The position numbers were made by a program, and so were the translations under genes. A stretch of DNA of 64,000 nucleotides from Clostridiales bacterium (GTDB taxonomy: Bacteria; Bacillota; Clostridia; Peptostreptococcales; Anaerovoracaceae): assembly GCA_009911365.1 (NCBI GenBank), contig QXXF01000005.1, positions 124,001 through 188,000 on the forward strand, written 5' to 3'. The notes below the pieces were generated by a model, which was not told the DNA's origin, searched no databases, and saw only the letters and a list, made by a program, of their open reading frames with translations. Of this stretch, positions 8,599-17,803 are shown in pieces; position 1 is the stretch's first letter, and each line of letters starts with the position of its first letter.

Positions 8599-8640
8599 CA
8601 GTGCCCTTTTCTATTGCGGGAAAGGGTGCTGTTGTTTTTT
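8599..8640 (+). terminator. intrinsic terminator after trpB2
   Basis: Arms CAGTGCCCTTT (8599-8609) and AAAGGGTGCTG (8621-8631) with two wobble pairs, then TTGTTTTTT. Confidence 0.85.
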
Positions 8641-8731
8641 GGCTCTAGTGGACCGAGCGCTTCAGATGTAAAAATTCCATCATGCTGGTCGCTGCAGTGA
8701 AAGGAAATGCTTGGTGTGATAAAAAAATACA

Positions 8732-8760
8732 TTGAAGCCTCTGTCTCTCTGGGGTAAAAT
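8732..8760 (+). promoter_or_regulatory. sigma-A promoter for the zinc-ribbon gene
   Basis: TTGAAG (8732-8737), 17-nt spacer, TAAAAT (8755-8760), 24 bases before the start codon. Confidence 0.65.
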
Positions 8761-8784
8761 AAAAGGAAAGATCGGAGGGGCGAC

Positions 8785-9801
8785 ATGAATTGCAAGCAAT
8801 GCGGACAGGAAATGAGAGAAAATGCGAAATTCTGCAAAAACTGCGGAGCGCCTATCCAACAGGAATCAGCTGGATTAGAAGGCAACAGCCAGGACACGGA
8901 TGCGGGCCTATGGCTGTTCCTGCGAACTCGCAAGAAAAAGTTCTTGCTGGCGACCGCAGCGGTTCTGGTTTTCTCTGCTGGAGCGGCGGCCGCGCTGTTC
9001 CTGCCGGACCTGATAAAAGACAAAACAGAAAATCAAAAGCCTGCTGTGGTGAAAAAAACAGTGAGCAGCGTGGACCTGCAGGATGTTTATGAAATGGAAG
9101 ATAACAAGCTGGTGCTGGATCCGTTGTCTGTTTCTTATGAAGATGGGACGAGCCAGCTGTTGACAGACTACAGGGTCTATATCGACACGCTCCTGTATGA
9201 AATGGCAGATGGAGCCATCGCGGCGGAGGACCTGTACGATGGTAAACACCTGGTGCGGCTGGAATGGCAGCAGGAGGGCAAAGCTTACCAGTACGAAAAG
9301 ACAGTGACCATGGAGCACAAAAAGGACACTTGGGAAAAGTACGTGGATCTGGTAGGTAAGACAGGTAAAGAAATCGTTGCGGCTTACGGTCCTTTGGGAG
9401 AACCGATTTTCGCAGGGCTTGGCGAAGAAGACTGGGGGTACGCTTATGCGGACGTGCCGTCTCTTTCCATTCAAGTCTGCTTTCCAGTGAGCATATTGGA
9501 CAGGATGGGCGAGCCAGAGGATTATGGGCAGTCGGATGCTCAATGCGTGGAAATGAGCGGGATTATGGACACGTTTTTCTATAATCTGGAGTCAGAAATG
9601 AGTTTAGAGGACTTGGCTAACACCCTGAATCTGACTTTGGCGGAAAGTGAAGCAGGAGGCTGTACGGGGACGCTCTCAGATGGAAAGCTGATTTACATTG
9701 GGGAAGGTCAAGTGATGGATGGGATTTATACGCCGGACACCCAGGTTCGGGTATCTGCCAGTGAAGAGGATCAGCCAAAGTTTTTAGACCAGATCTTTTA
9801 G
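8785..9801 (+). CDS. zinc-ribbon single-span membrane protein
   Basis: A 338-residue protein with an N-terminal double-CxxC zinc ribbon (CKQCG at about 3-7 and CKNCG at 18-22), a charged linker, one membrane segment (about residues 52-75, FLLATAAVLVFSAGAAAALF) and a large, probably extracytoplasmic, domain. The C-terminal domain contains KTGKEIVAAYGPLGEP, which resembles repeats seen in other Clostridial zinc-ribbon membrane proteins, but its function is unknown. GGAGGGG precedes ATG 8785, and the gene has its own promoter and appears monocistronic. Confidence 0.8.
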   Translation: MNCKQCGQEMRENAKFCKNCGAPIQQESAGLEGNSQDTDAGLWLFLRTRKKKFLLATAAVLVFSAGAAAALFLPDLIKDKTENQKPAVVKKTVSSVDLQDVYEMEDNKLVLDPLSVSYEDGTSQLLTDYRVYIDTLLYEMADGAIAAEDLYDGKHLVRLEWQQEGKAYQYEKTVTMEHKKDTWEKYVDLVGKTGKEIVAAYGPLGEPIFAGLGEEDWGYAYADVPSLSIQVCFPVSILDRMGEPEDYGQSDAQCVEMSGIMDTFFYNLESEMSLEDLANTLNLTLAESEAGGCTGTLSDGKLIYIGEGQVMDGIYTPDTQVRVSASEEDQPKFLDQIF

Positions 9802-9852
9802 GCCAGCGATAGGGGCTTCTTAGATAAAAAATGCATCATAATGGAGGAAAGC

Positions 9853-10836
9853 ATGATTTACATTGAATCTGACAGCAGGGATCCATATTTCAATTTGGCT
9901 CTGGAGGAATATGTTTTTGAACACTTTGACCGCACGGAGGAATATTTTCTTTTGTGGCAGAACGCCAACACCATTGTGGTGGGGAAATTTCAAAACACTG
10001 CGGAGGAAGTGAACCAGGAATTCGTGGATAAAAACAAGATCAAAGTGGCCCGCCGTCTTTCCGGTGGCGGAGCCGTGTACCATGATGACGGCAATTTGAA
10101 TTTCACTTATATTGTGGATCAGGGCGACAGGGATCTCTTTTCCTTTGAAGCTTTCGCGGCTCCGATCATCAGGGCGCTGAAAACCTTTGGCCTGGACGCG
10201 GAGTTTACGGGGCGTAACGATCTGCTGCTGGAGGGCAAGAAGATTTCCGGCAGTTCCCAGTATGTGAAAAAGGGGCGGATCATGAACCACGGCTGCATCA
10301 TGCTGGACAGCAACGTGGCTAATGTGGCGGACGCGCTGAAGCCAAAGGCAGCCAAGTTTGAATCCAAGAGCATCAAATCCGTGCGCAGCCGGGTGACCAC
10401 TATCAATGCCAATCTTATGGAGCCCATTTCCATGGATACCTTCAAAGCCGCCATTGTCAAGGAAATCGAGGGCAGCGAAAACATGCGGCGTTATACACTT
10501 ACGGAAGAAGACCGCCAGGCCATTGAAAAACTGAGAAGTGAAAAATACGCCACTTGGGATTGGAACTACGGAAGATCGCCAGTATACGATTATAAACAGG
10601 AGCGTAAATTTGATTTTGGCCTAGTTTCCGTGAACGCCCAGATCAAACAGGGTGTTATTGAAGAGATCCGCATCTTTGGCGATTTCTTTGGAAACGGCGA
10701 TATCCAGGAGTTAGAAGCATCTTTGGCCGGAGAAAAGCTGGATGATGGCTTTGGTGCGAGGATTGAGAGAAAAATCAATTTGGAACATTATATAAAAGGC
10801 ATGACCGGCCAGCAGTTGCAGGAGCTGCTGCGCTGA
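9853..10836 (+). CDS. lplA: lipoate--protein ligase A
   Basis: Attaches free lipoate through lipoyl-AMP to lipoyl domains of 2-oxoacid dehydrogenases or the glycine cleavage H protein in the cytosol. I start it at ATG 9853 (MIYIESDSRDPYFNLALEEY) because GGAGG lies 5 nt upstream; the in-frame ATG at 9841 precedes that site. Signatures include RRLSGGGAVYHDDGNLNFT, the catalytic lysine in GRNDLLLEGKKISGSSQY, and a C-terminal accessory domain (about 245-327), giving 327 residues as expected for the two-domain Gram-positive enzyme. No lipoylated enzyme is adjacent. Neighbouring genes are unrelated. Confidence 0.93.
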   Translation: MIYIESDSRDPYFNLALEEYVFEHFDRTEEYFLLWQNANTIVVGKFQNTAEEVNQEFVDKNKIKVARRLSGGGAVYHDDGNLNFTYIVDQGDRDLFSFEAFAAPIIRALKTFGLDAEFTGRNDLLLEGKKISGSSQYVKKGRIMNHGCIMLDSNVANVADALKPKAAKFESKSIKSVRSRVTTINANLMEPISMDTFKAAIVKEIEGSENMRRYTLTEEDRQAIEKLRSEKYATWDWNYGRSPVYDYKQERKFDFGLVSVNAQIKQGVIEEIRIFGDFFGNGDIQELEASLAGEKLDDGFGARIERKINLEHYIKGMTGQQLQELLR

Positions 10837-10966
10837 AGGGGATCAGGAAAGGCGAGGAACCTACCTATGTTCTCCATTTGGATATCACATCAAATCAAGC
10901 AGTAGCAATTTGGATATATTTGTGCTATGCTTATAAAATATTCAACAAACACAAAGGGGATGTATT

Positions 10967-11301
10967 ATGGGCGATTTGGCATATACTGATTCTATAATAG
11001 ACGAGATTAGAGAACTTTTATCCACCTACTGGATGTAGGACGTATCATTGTTGAACATGAACAGAATAATAATGAGCGTGCTGCTTATGGTAAACAACAG
11101 TTGCGTCAAATTTCCAAAGAACTTACAAAAGAATTTGGCAAAGGCTTTTCTGTTTCCAATATCCAGTTTATGCGCCGGTTTTATCAGGCTTATCAAATTC
11201 AACAGACAGTGTCTGTTAAATTGAGTTGGTCACATTATTGCGAATTGTTATCTATTTCTGACCTCGACAAACGTAGCTTTTATGAAAAAGAAAATAAATA
11301 A
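10967..11301 (+). pseudogene. DUF1016 (YhcG-type) nuclease gene remnant
   Basis: A broken copy of a DUF1016 N-terminal domain gene, whose products are PD-(D/E)XK-type proteins sometimes tied to defence islands. It starts at ATG 10967 (MGDLAYTDSIIDEIREL), lacks about 17 codons that normally follow, then hits TAG at 11036; deletion of one G in TAC-TGG-GAT explains the shift, since the +1 frame continues as DVGRIIVEHEQNNNERAAYG and then KELTKEFGKGFSVSN and LSWSHYCELLSISD. It ends at FYEKENK, so most of the protein, including the nuclease domain, is missing. A hairpin follows at 11305. Confidence 0.8.
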
Positions 11302-11304
11302 AAT

Positions 11305-11345
11305 ATAAGGCTGGGAACCATTATGCTATTGATTCCTAGCCTTAT
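11305..11345 (+). terminator. strong hairpin after the DUF1016 remnant
   Basis: Arms ATAAGGCTGGGAA (11305-11317) and TTCCTAGCCTTAT (11333-11345) pair over 13 bases with one wobble; the following sequence is A/T rich but has no long T-run. Confidence 0.55.
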
Positions 11346-11560
11346 ATTTATTATCGCTTTTTCACATCTGCCGTATCTCATTTCTCAGCATACGCTTGAT
11401 TTTGTCATTCATGGTTTCCTTAGCACCTCAAGCAGGGCATTGGTGATACAGCTGTCAAAAAATGATTTTCCGGTTCCCGCATCACTACAAGAATAAAGAA
11501 CGCCGGTCCGCAGCCGAAAAAGGCACCATTGAAAAATTCCGAATTTCCTTAGCAAGAACC
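11346..11560. other. intergenic stretch without a supported gene
   Basis: Between the DUF1016 remnant hairpin and the prfB promoter I see no coding region that I can support. A 65-codon open frame on the minus strand (11409-11606) has no ribosome site and no recognisable motif. Confidence 0.4.
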
Positions 11561-11589
11561 TTGCAAGCACTGGAATTTTATCGTATACT
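11561..11589 (+). promoter_or_regulatory. sigma-A promoter of prfB
   Basis: TTGCAA (11561-11566), 17-nt spacer, TATACT (11584-11589), 48 bases before the prfB start. Confidence 0.75.
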
Positions 11590-11637
11590 AAATGTTTAGG
11601 AAGCAAGAAATCCTAAGATCACAGAAAGAGGTAAATC

Positions 11638-12742
11638 ATGATTGAATTAGAACCGATCAAATCGGAACTGCCTGCGCTGAAAGGCAGGCTCAAAGAGGCA
11701 GGTGAGTCCCTTTGACCTGGCTGGTCTGAGGGAAACACAAAAAAAACTAGAGGAAAAAACCCAGGCACAAGGCTTTTGGGATGACCATGAAAACGCCCAG
11801 AAAGTCATGAAGGACAAAAAGTCCATAGAAAACAAAATCGAAGAATACGAAGCGCTGGCCGCGGACATCGAAGACGTGGAAGTGCTGATTTCCCTTGCTG
11901 AGGAAGAGGAAGACCCAGCCATGGCAGAAGAGATCAAGACAGCGTTTGAAGCCGCGGCGGAAAAGCTGGAAGAACTGCGCCTTGCCACGCTCCTCACAGG
12001 GGAATACGATAAAAATAACGCCATCATCTCTGTTCACGGCGGCTCCGGCGGTACAGACGCGAAGGACTGGGCGGAAATGCTGTTTCGCATGTACATCCGG
12101 TGGTCAGAGCGCAAAGGATACAAAGTGCGGATTCTGGATTACCAGGAAGAAAAAGAGGGCGGGATCAACAGTGCCACGGCCTTGATCGAAGGCGAAAACG
12201 CATACGGATATTTAAAAAATGAAAAAGGCGTGCATCGGCTGGTGCGGATCTCTCCTTATGATTCTTCTGGGCGGCGGCACACTTCTTTTTCATCTTTGGA
12301 TGTGATGCCGGAAATCGACGATGATACGACTATTGAAATCGACCCGGATGATCTGCGCATCGACACTTTCCGCTCCAGCGGCGCGGGGGGACAACATGTC
12401 AACAAGACGGACTCAGCCATTCGCATCACCCATATACCGACCAACATCGTGGTATCCTGCCAGAACGAGCGGTCACAGCACCAGAACAGAGACACGGCCA
12501 TGAAGCTGCTGATGTCAAAGCTGGTGGAACTAAAAGAGCAGGAGCACAAGGAAAATTTAAAAGAACTCCAAGGAGATTACAGCCAGATTACCTGGGGAAG
12601 CCAGATCCGCTCCTATGTGTTCCATCCTTATACCATGGTAAAGGACCATCGTACCAATGCGGAGGTGGGAAACGTGACCGCGGTCATGGATGGCGACCTG
12701 GACTACTTTATCAATGAAAAGCTGAAACAAAAAGAAAGGTAA
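11638..12742 (+). CDS. prfB: peptide chain release factor 2, programmed +1 frameshift
   Basis: Terminates translation at UGA and UAA. Translation starts at ATG 11638 (MIELEPIKSELPALKGRLKE), reaches CTT TGA C with the in-frame UGA at 11713-11715, and must slip +1 to read GAC and continue to 12742, giving about 367 residues. An SD-like AGGTGAG lies three bases before CTT, the spacing seen in the classical autoregulatory site. The main frame contains the GGQ loop (SGAGGQHVNKTDSAIRI) and the codon-recognition loop as SPYDSSGRRHTSF, a tyrosine where RF2 commonly has SPF. It has its own promoter and is 10 nt from tex. Confidence 0.95.
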
Positions 12743-12752
12743 TCATATTTCT

Positions 12753-15011
12753 ATGAGCATAATTGAACGACTAGCAGAAGAATTCAGCCTAAAACCGCAG
12801 CAGGTAGAAAGTACCGTAGCTCTCATCGATGAAGGAAACACCATTCCCTTTATCGCCAGATACAGAAAGGAAGCCACTGGCGGCTTGTCCGACGTGGTCC
12901 TGCGGGATCTGGAGGAACGGCTGACATATCTGCGCAACCTGGACGAAAGAAAAGAAGAAGTCATCCGCTTGATCGAAGAGCAGGGAAAACTGACAGAGGA
13001 ATTGAAAGAAAAGATCCTGGAAGCCCAGGTGCTCCAGCGGGTAGAGGATCTGTACAAGCCATACAAGCACAAAAAGGCCACCAGGGCCTCCAAAGCAAAA
13101 GCCCGGGGCCTGGAGCCTTTGGCCCTGACGTTTTGGGCGCAGGAGCAGGAGACTGGAAGCATTGAAGAACTGGCGCTGCCTTTTATTGACGAAGAAAAAG
13201 AAGTTCCTGATCAGCAGGCAGCCATCACCGGAGCGATGGATATCATAGCGGAAATGATCTCAGATGATCCAGAGCTGACCGCAGCCATCCGCCAGCAGAC
13301 TCAGGAAAAGGGCTTGATTGTCACAGAAGCTGCGGATTCAGAGGAAAAGACGGTCTACGAAATGTATTACGAGTACCAGGAAGGGGTCAGCAAGATCCCG
13401 AACCACAGGATCCTAGCCATCAATCGGGGCGAAAAGGAAAAGAAACTGAAAGTCAAGGTCAACGTGCCTGTGGAAGAAATGGAAGCACTCCTGACAGATG
13501 CGATCATCACCAATGAAAAATCCATTTTCACAGACCTGCTGAAGGACACGGCGGCAGATGCGTATAAACGGCTCATGGCACCGTCTGCGGAGCGGGAAGC
13601 CCGCAATATGCTGACAGAGCGGGCAGAGCTAGAGGCTGTCAAGGTCTTCGCCAAAAATACGGAAAAACTGTTGATGGTGCCTCCTGTGAAAGGGGCCAGG
13701 ATCATCAGCATTGACCCAGGGTACAGAACAGGCTGCAAAGTAGCGGTCATCAATGAAACAGGCAAATTGCTGGCTTATACCACAGTGTATCCGACTCAGC
13801 CAAAACACGATGTGGCAGGGACGGAGGCCACGCTGAAAAAGTTGGTGGACAAATACAAGATCAATGTGATTGTTATTGGAAACGGCACAGGCTCCAGAGA
13901 GACAGAAGAAGTGGTGGCCGCGTTCATCAAAAAGAATGGCTTTCCAATCAGCTATACCATTGTCAACGAGGCAGGAGCCTCTGTTTACTCTGCGTCCAAG
14001 CTAGCCACAGAGGAATATCCGGATCTGGATGTTACCACCAGAGGCGCTATGTCCCTGGGACGCAGGCTGCAGGATCCTTTGGCCGAGCTGGTGAAGATTC
14101 CAACAAAGAGTATTGGCGTAGGGCAGTACCAGCATGATATCAACCAGGGACTTTTGGAGACTGCGTTGGACAATGTGGTGGAAGACTGCGTCAACAGAGT
14201 TGGCGTTGATCTGAACACCGCCTCCCCATCCCTTCTGGCCCATGTGGCAGGGATTAACATGGGGATCGCTAAAAACATCGTTGCTTACCGAGAAGAGCAA
14301 GGCGTTTTCACAGACCGGAAACAGTTGAAAAAAGTCGCCAAACTGGGAGAAAAAACATTCAAACAGTGCGCTGGCTTTATGCGCATCGCAGAAGGAAAGA
14401 ATCCTTTGGACGCGACTTCCGTGCATCCGGAATCCTATTCCGCTGCGGAAGCCATGCTTACCAGGCTGAACATTGATAAAAAAGAAATTATTGGCGGCGG
14501 GGCCGCTGACATCGAGGAAAAGATCGTCCAGCTTTATGGTCCAAAGGATAAACCGAAAAAATTGGACACGAGAAAAAAAGGGTTGGCCGCACTAGCGGAA
14601 TTGAGCAAGCCAAAGGAAAACCCAAAGCAAAATCTGGGAAAAGCCATTGAAAACATGGCAAAGGAGCTGGAAATCGGTACCATGACCCTAAAGGACATCA
14701 TCGATGAAATGAAAAAGCCAGGAAGAGACCCAAGAGAAGACGCACCAGCAGTGATTTTCCGAAATGATGTTAGGAGTTTTGAAGACCTCAAGGTGGATAT
14801 GGAGCTGATGGGTACGGTCCGCAATGTGGTGGACTTTGGCGCATTCGTGGATATTGGCGTAAAAAACGATGGCTTAGTTCATATCTCTCAAATCAGCAAC
14901 AAATACATCAAACACCCTATGGATGCGGTTTCCGTAGGAGACACTGTGAAAGTGAAGATCATCAACATCGACTATGAGAAGCAAAAAATCGGATTGACTA
15001 TGAAGCTATAG
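12753..15011 (+). CDS. tex: Tex-family S1 RNA-binding transcription accessory protein
   Basis: A 752-residue cytosolic nucleic-acid-binding protein of the Tex/YhgF family. Domain order is visible: N-terminal helical Tex domain (AEEFSLKPQQVESTVALIDE), a YqgF-like RNase H fold (SIDPGYRTGCKVAVI, about 325-460), helix-hairpin-helix region (VNRVGVDLNTASPSLLAHVA, about 475-560), and a C-terminal S1 domain (VVDFGAFVDIGVKNDGLVHIS). The ATG at 12753 follows AAAGAAAGG located within the end of prfB, so the two are probably co-transcribed. The precise function in Firmicutes is unsettled; roles in transcription and stress tolerance are reported for relatives. Confidence 0.94.
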   Translation: MSIIERLAEEFSLKPQQVESTVALIDEGNTIPFIARYRKEATGGLSDVVLRDLEERLTYLRNLDERKEEVIRLIEEQGKLTEELKEKILEAQVLQRVEDLYKPYKHKKATRASKAKARGLEPLALTFWAQEQETGSIEELALPFIDEEKEVPDQQAAITGAMDIIAEMISDDPELTAAIRQQTQEKGLIVTEAADSEEKTVYEMYYEYQEGVSKIPNHRILAINRGEKEKKLKVKVNVPVEEMEALLTDAIITNEKSIFTDLLKDTAADAYKRLMAPSAEREARNMLTERAELEAVKVFAKNTEKLLMVPPVKGARIISIDPGYRTGCKVAVINETGKLLAYTTVYPTQPKHDVAGTEATLKKLVDKYKINVIVIGNGTGSRETEEVVAAFIKKNGFPISYTIVNEAGASVYSASKLATEEYPDLDVTTRGAMSLGRRLQDPLAELVKIPTKSIGVGQYQHDINQGLLETALDNVVEDCVNRVGVDLNTASPSLLAHVAGINMGIAKNIVAYREEQGVFTDRKQLKKVAKLGEKTFKQCAGFMRIAEGKNPLDATSVHPESYSAAEAMLTRLNIDKKEIIGGGAADIEEKIVQLYGPKDKPKKLDTRKKGLAALAELSKPKENPKQNLGKAIENMAKELEIGTMTLKDIIDEMKKPGRDPREDAPAVIFRNDVRSFEDLKVDMELMGTVRNVVDFGAFVDIGVKNDGLVHISQISNKYIKHPMDAVSVGDTVKVKIINIDYEKQKIGLTMKL

Positions 15012-15040
15012 TTGTATACAGTATTTATCTTTGTACAATC

Positions 15041-15069
15041 TTGTAATCAACATGCAGATATGCTAGTAT
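15041..15069 (+). promoter_or_regulatory. sigma-A promoter of the decarboxylase beta gene
   Basis: TTGTAA (15041-15046), 17-nt spacer, TAGTAT (15064-15069). A perfect hairpin TGACGCAG/CTGCGTCA at 15079-15097 lies at the expected transcript start and could be an operator or leader structure. Confidence 0.65.
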
Positions 15070-15129
15070 TTTAACGGTTGACGCAGAGGCTGCGTCAGCT
15101 ACGTCATTGAGAAAAGGAGACGAAAGAAC

Positions 15130-16281
15130 ATGCTGTTTGAGACACTTAGTAATTTCTGGAACGATACGGGATTGTCGAACATGGCATACCAGAACGCCAT
15201 TATGATCGCAGTATCATTTATTTTTCTTTATCTGGCTATCAGGCATGGATTTGAGCCATTGCTCCTGATTCCCATTGCCATGGGCATGCTGTTATCGAAT
15301 CTGCCTGTGAGCGGGATGTTTATTGAGCATGCGGAAATCACGTCATCGAATCAATTGTCGGATATCGGTCTGCTGTCCATATTCTATGCGCTGAAACCGA
15401 TTTTCCCTTCGCTGATCTTCCTGGGTGTAGGTGCTATGACAGACTTCGGTCCGCTGATTGCGAATCCGAAATCATTGATCATGGGAGCCGCGGCGCAGTT
15501 TGGGATCTTTTTTGCGTTCTTCGCGGCGATTATCCTCGGCTTTGACGCACAGGGTGCGGCGTCCATCGGCATCATCGGAGGGGCGGACGGACCGACAGCG
15601 ATTTATTTGACTAGTAAACTGGCCCCTCAGCTTTTAGGTCCGATCGCCGTAGCAGCGTATTCTTATATGGCGCTGGTACCGATCATTCAGCCGCCGATCA
15701 TGAAAGGGCTCACTACAAAGAAAGAGCGTATGATCAAAATGGACCAGCTGCGGGTCGTAAGCAAGAGAGAAAAGATTTTGTTCCCGATCGCTGTCACAAC
15801 GATTGTTGTGCTGTTATTGCCATCAGCTGCGCCATTGGTGGGCATGCTGATGCTGGGCAATCTCTTCAAAGAATCTGGAAGAGCAGACAGGCTTTCTGAC
15901 ACAGCGCAGAATGCGATGATGAACATCGTTACTATCCTGCTGGGCTTAGCAGTAGGAGCTTCGGCTACAGGCACGACATTTATTAAGGCGGAGACTTTGA
16001 AAATTGTAGTTTTAGGTGTATTTGCTTTTGCCGTGGGTACAGCGGCTGGCGTGTTGATTGCCAAGCTGATGAATGTGCTGACAGGCGGAAAGATCAATCC
16101 TCTCATTGGATCAGCGGGCGTATCTGCGGTACCGATGGCGGCTCGTGTGTCGCAAAAGGTGGGGCAGTCGGAGAATCCTTCCAACTTCCTGCTGATGCAC
16201 GCTATGGGTCCGAACGTGGCAGGTGTAATCGGTTCAGCTGTGGCTGCTTCTGTCATGCTATCCATGTTCGGTGGATATTGA
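15130..16281 (+). CDS. sodium-pumping decarboxylase beta subunit
   Basis: Integral membrane Na+ pump subunit (383 residues, about 9-11 hydrophobic segments) of the oxaloacetate/glutaconyl-CoA/methylmalonyl-CoA decarboxylase family. The conserved [18 protein letters not shown] carries the essential aspartate, and the C-terminal [19 protein letters not shown] with [19 protein letters not shown] is the second signature. The substrate is set by alpha, gamma and biotin-carrier subunits, none of which is near, so oadB, gcdB and mmdB cannot be told apart. AAGGAG precedes ATG 15130. It has its own promoter and terminator, so it is transcribed alone; the partners must lie elsewhere. Confidence 0.9.
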   Translation: MLFETLSNFWNDTGLSNMAYQNAIMIAVSFIFLYLAIRHGFEPLLLIPIAMGMLLSNLPVSGMFIEHAEITSSNQLSDIGLLSIFYALKPIFPSLIFLGVGAMTDFGPLIANPKSLIMGAAAQFGIFFAFFAAIILGFDAQGAASIGIIGGADGPTAIYLTSKLAPQLLGPIAVAAYSYMALVPIIQPPIMKGLTTKKERMIKMDQLRVVSKREKILFPIAVTTIVVLLLPSAAPLVGMLMLGNLFKESGRADRLSDTAQNAMMNIVTILLGLAVGASATGTTFIKAETLKIVVLGVFAFAVGTAAGVLIAKLMNVLTGGKINPLIGSAGVSAVPMAARVSQKVGQSENPSNFLLMHAMGPNVAGVIGSAVAASVMLSMFGGY

Positions 16282-16324
16282 TGCCACATATTACATACGA
16301 AAATCTCTAAAATCATTTTTATAC

Positions 16325-16371
16325 AAGAAAACAGATCGTTTGCTTTTCGCAGAGGGTCTGTTTTCTTTTTC
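16325..16371 (+). terminator. intrinsic terminator after the decarboxylase beta gene
   Basis: GAAAACAGA near 16326-16334 pairs with TCTGTTTTC near 16357-16365, followed by TTTTT. Confidence 0.8.
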
Positions 16372-16456
16372 CCCCTTTTGGCAAGGTGGTCGCAGCGGGC
16401 CGAACGGTTTTCGCAGATATAGCTTTTAGGTATGGAACAGGATTCAATCTAGCTAT

Positions 16457-16485
16457 TTGCCCATATGGAACATCTATATTACAAT
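16457..16485 (+). promoter_or_regulatory. sigma-A promoter of the aldo/keto reductase gene
   Basis: TTGCCC (16457-16462), 17-nt spacer, TACAAT (16480-16485), 40 bases upstream of the chosen start. Confidence 0.65.
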
Positions 16486-16525
16486 AGATAAAAAGCATCT
16501 ACAGAAGAGAGGAAAGGTGAGAGGA

Positions 16526-17662
16526 ATGATATACAAAGAGTTTCAGGACTTAAAGCTCCCTGCTCTGGGGGTGGGGATGATGCGCCTTCCAGTAAAGGGC
16601 CAGGGAGAAACCCCAATTGATGAAGAACGGACTGCGGAGATGATTGCCTATGCCATGGGGCATGGCGTGAACTATTTTGACACTGCCTATGGATATCACG
16701 AAAGTCAGTCAGAAGTCATAGCTGGAAGACTGCTGACAAAATATCCGAGGGACAGCTATTATCTGGCAGACAAGTTTCCAGGGTATGATCTTGCCAACAT
16801 GGACAAAGTGGAGGAGATCTTTGAGGAACAGCTGAAACGATGCCAGACCGATTATTTTGATTTCTATATGTTCCACAATGTGTGTGAAATGAACGTGGAG
16901 CAGTATTTAGATGAAACATATGGTATTTTGACGTATCTGCTGGAGCAGAAGGCCGCCGGACGGATCCGTTGTCTGGGATTTTCCGCTCACGGAGGCTATG
17001 ATGTGATGAAGCGTTTTTTGGATAGTTGTGGGGAGGAGATGGAGTTTTGCCAGATCCAGCTGAATTATCTGGACTGGAAATTCCAGGATGCGAAAGCCAA
17101 AGTGGAACTGCTGAAAGAATACGGAATTCCGCTTTGGGTCATGGAACCATTGCGGGGAGGCGCACTGGTCAGCTTGTCAAAAGAATCCGAAGGAAAACTT
17201 AAGGCTCTGCGTCCGGAAGAAGAGATCCCAGCCTGGGCCTTCCGGTTCCTGCAAAGTCTGCCGCAGACCGTGGTGACGCTTTCTGGCATGTCCAATTTTG
17301 AACAAATAAAGGCCAATATCGCTACATTCAGTGAAGAAAAACCATTGGAAGACCATGAGATGCGCACGCTTTTGGAAATTGCGGATGAAAAGATCAAAAG
17401 CATTGGACTTCCTTGCACAAAGTGCGGCTACTGCGTGAGTCATTGCCCGCAGAAGCTGGATATTCCAAAGTTGCTGGAACTGTACAATGAACACCGTTCC
17501 ACGGAACACACTTTTGGATTCATTGCGCCAATGGCCCTGGCTGCCCAGCCGGAAGAAAAGCATCCGAAATCCTGCGTTGGATGCGGCAGTTGTGAGGCTG
17601 TCTGTCCGCAGCAATTGAAAATAGCCGATGCCATGGCTGATTTCGCGCAGAAATTAAAGTAA
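16526..17662 (+). CDS. aldo/keto reductase with C-terminal 4Fe-4S dicluster domain
   Basis: A 378-residue cytosolic oxidoreductase. The N-terminal two thirds is an aldo/keto reductase barrel (MRLPVKG, then MGHGVNYFDTAYGYHESQSE with the catalytic Asp-Tyr pair, and the HNVCE strand); the last 80 residues form a bacterial ferredoxin with CTKCGYCVSHCPQKLDIP and CVGCGSCEAVCPQQLKIAD, which should hold two 4Fe-4S clusters. This architecture is common in anaerobes and suggests electron transfer from ferredoxin-like carriers, but the substrate is unknown. ATG 16526 is preferred over upstream in-frame starts because GGAAAGG and GAGAGGA precede it and the -10 box lies inside the longer version. Confidence 0.9.
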   Translation: MIYKEFQDLKLPALGVGMMRLPVKGQGETPIDEERTAEMIAYAMGHGVNYFDTAYGYHESQSEVIAGRLLTKYPRDSYYLADKFPGYDLANMDKVEEIFEEQLKRCQTDYFDFYMFHNVCEMNVEQYLDETYGILTYLLEQKAAGRIRCLGFSAHGGYDVMKRFLDSCGEEMEFCQIQLNYLDWKFQDAKAKVELLKEYGIPLWVMEPLRGGALVSLSKESEGKLKALRPEEEIPAWAFRFLQSLPQTVVTLSGMSNFEQIKANIATFSEEKPLEDHEMRTLLEIADEKIKSIGLPCTKCGYCVSHCPQKLDIPKLLELYNEHRSTEHTFGFIAPMALAAQPEEKHPKSCVGCGSCEAVCPQQLKIADAMADFAQKLK

Positions 17663-17724
17663 AGGAGCAGGGGGATATCTAGCATTCATGGAGCCAATCT
17701 TTCCTGGGACGAGAAAAAAGAGAA

Positions 17725-17760
17725 CAAGCCGCCGGATGAGAACGCCTGGCGGCTTGCTTT
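17725..17760. terminator. bidirectional terminator between convergent genes
   Basis: CAAGCCGCC (17725-17733) pairs perfectly with GGCGGCTTG (17748-17756); CTTTT follows on the plus side and GTTCTCTTTTTT on the minus side, serving the reductase and the VOC gene. Confidence 0.85.
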
Positions 17761-17803
17761 TCGTATTGGGATCGGTGGTAGGATCAGAATAGGCGGCATG
17801 TGG

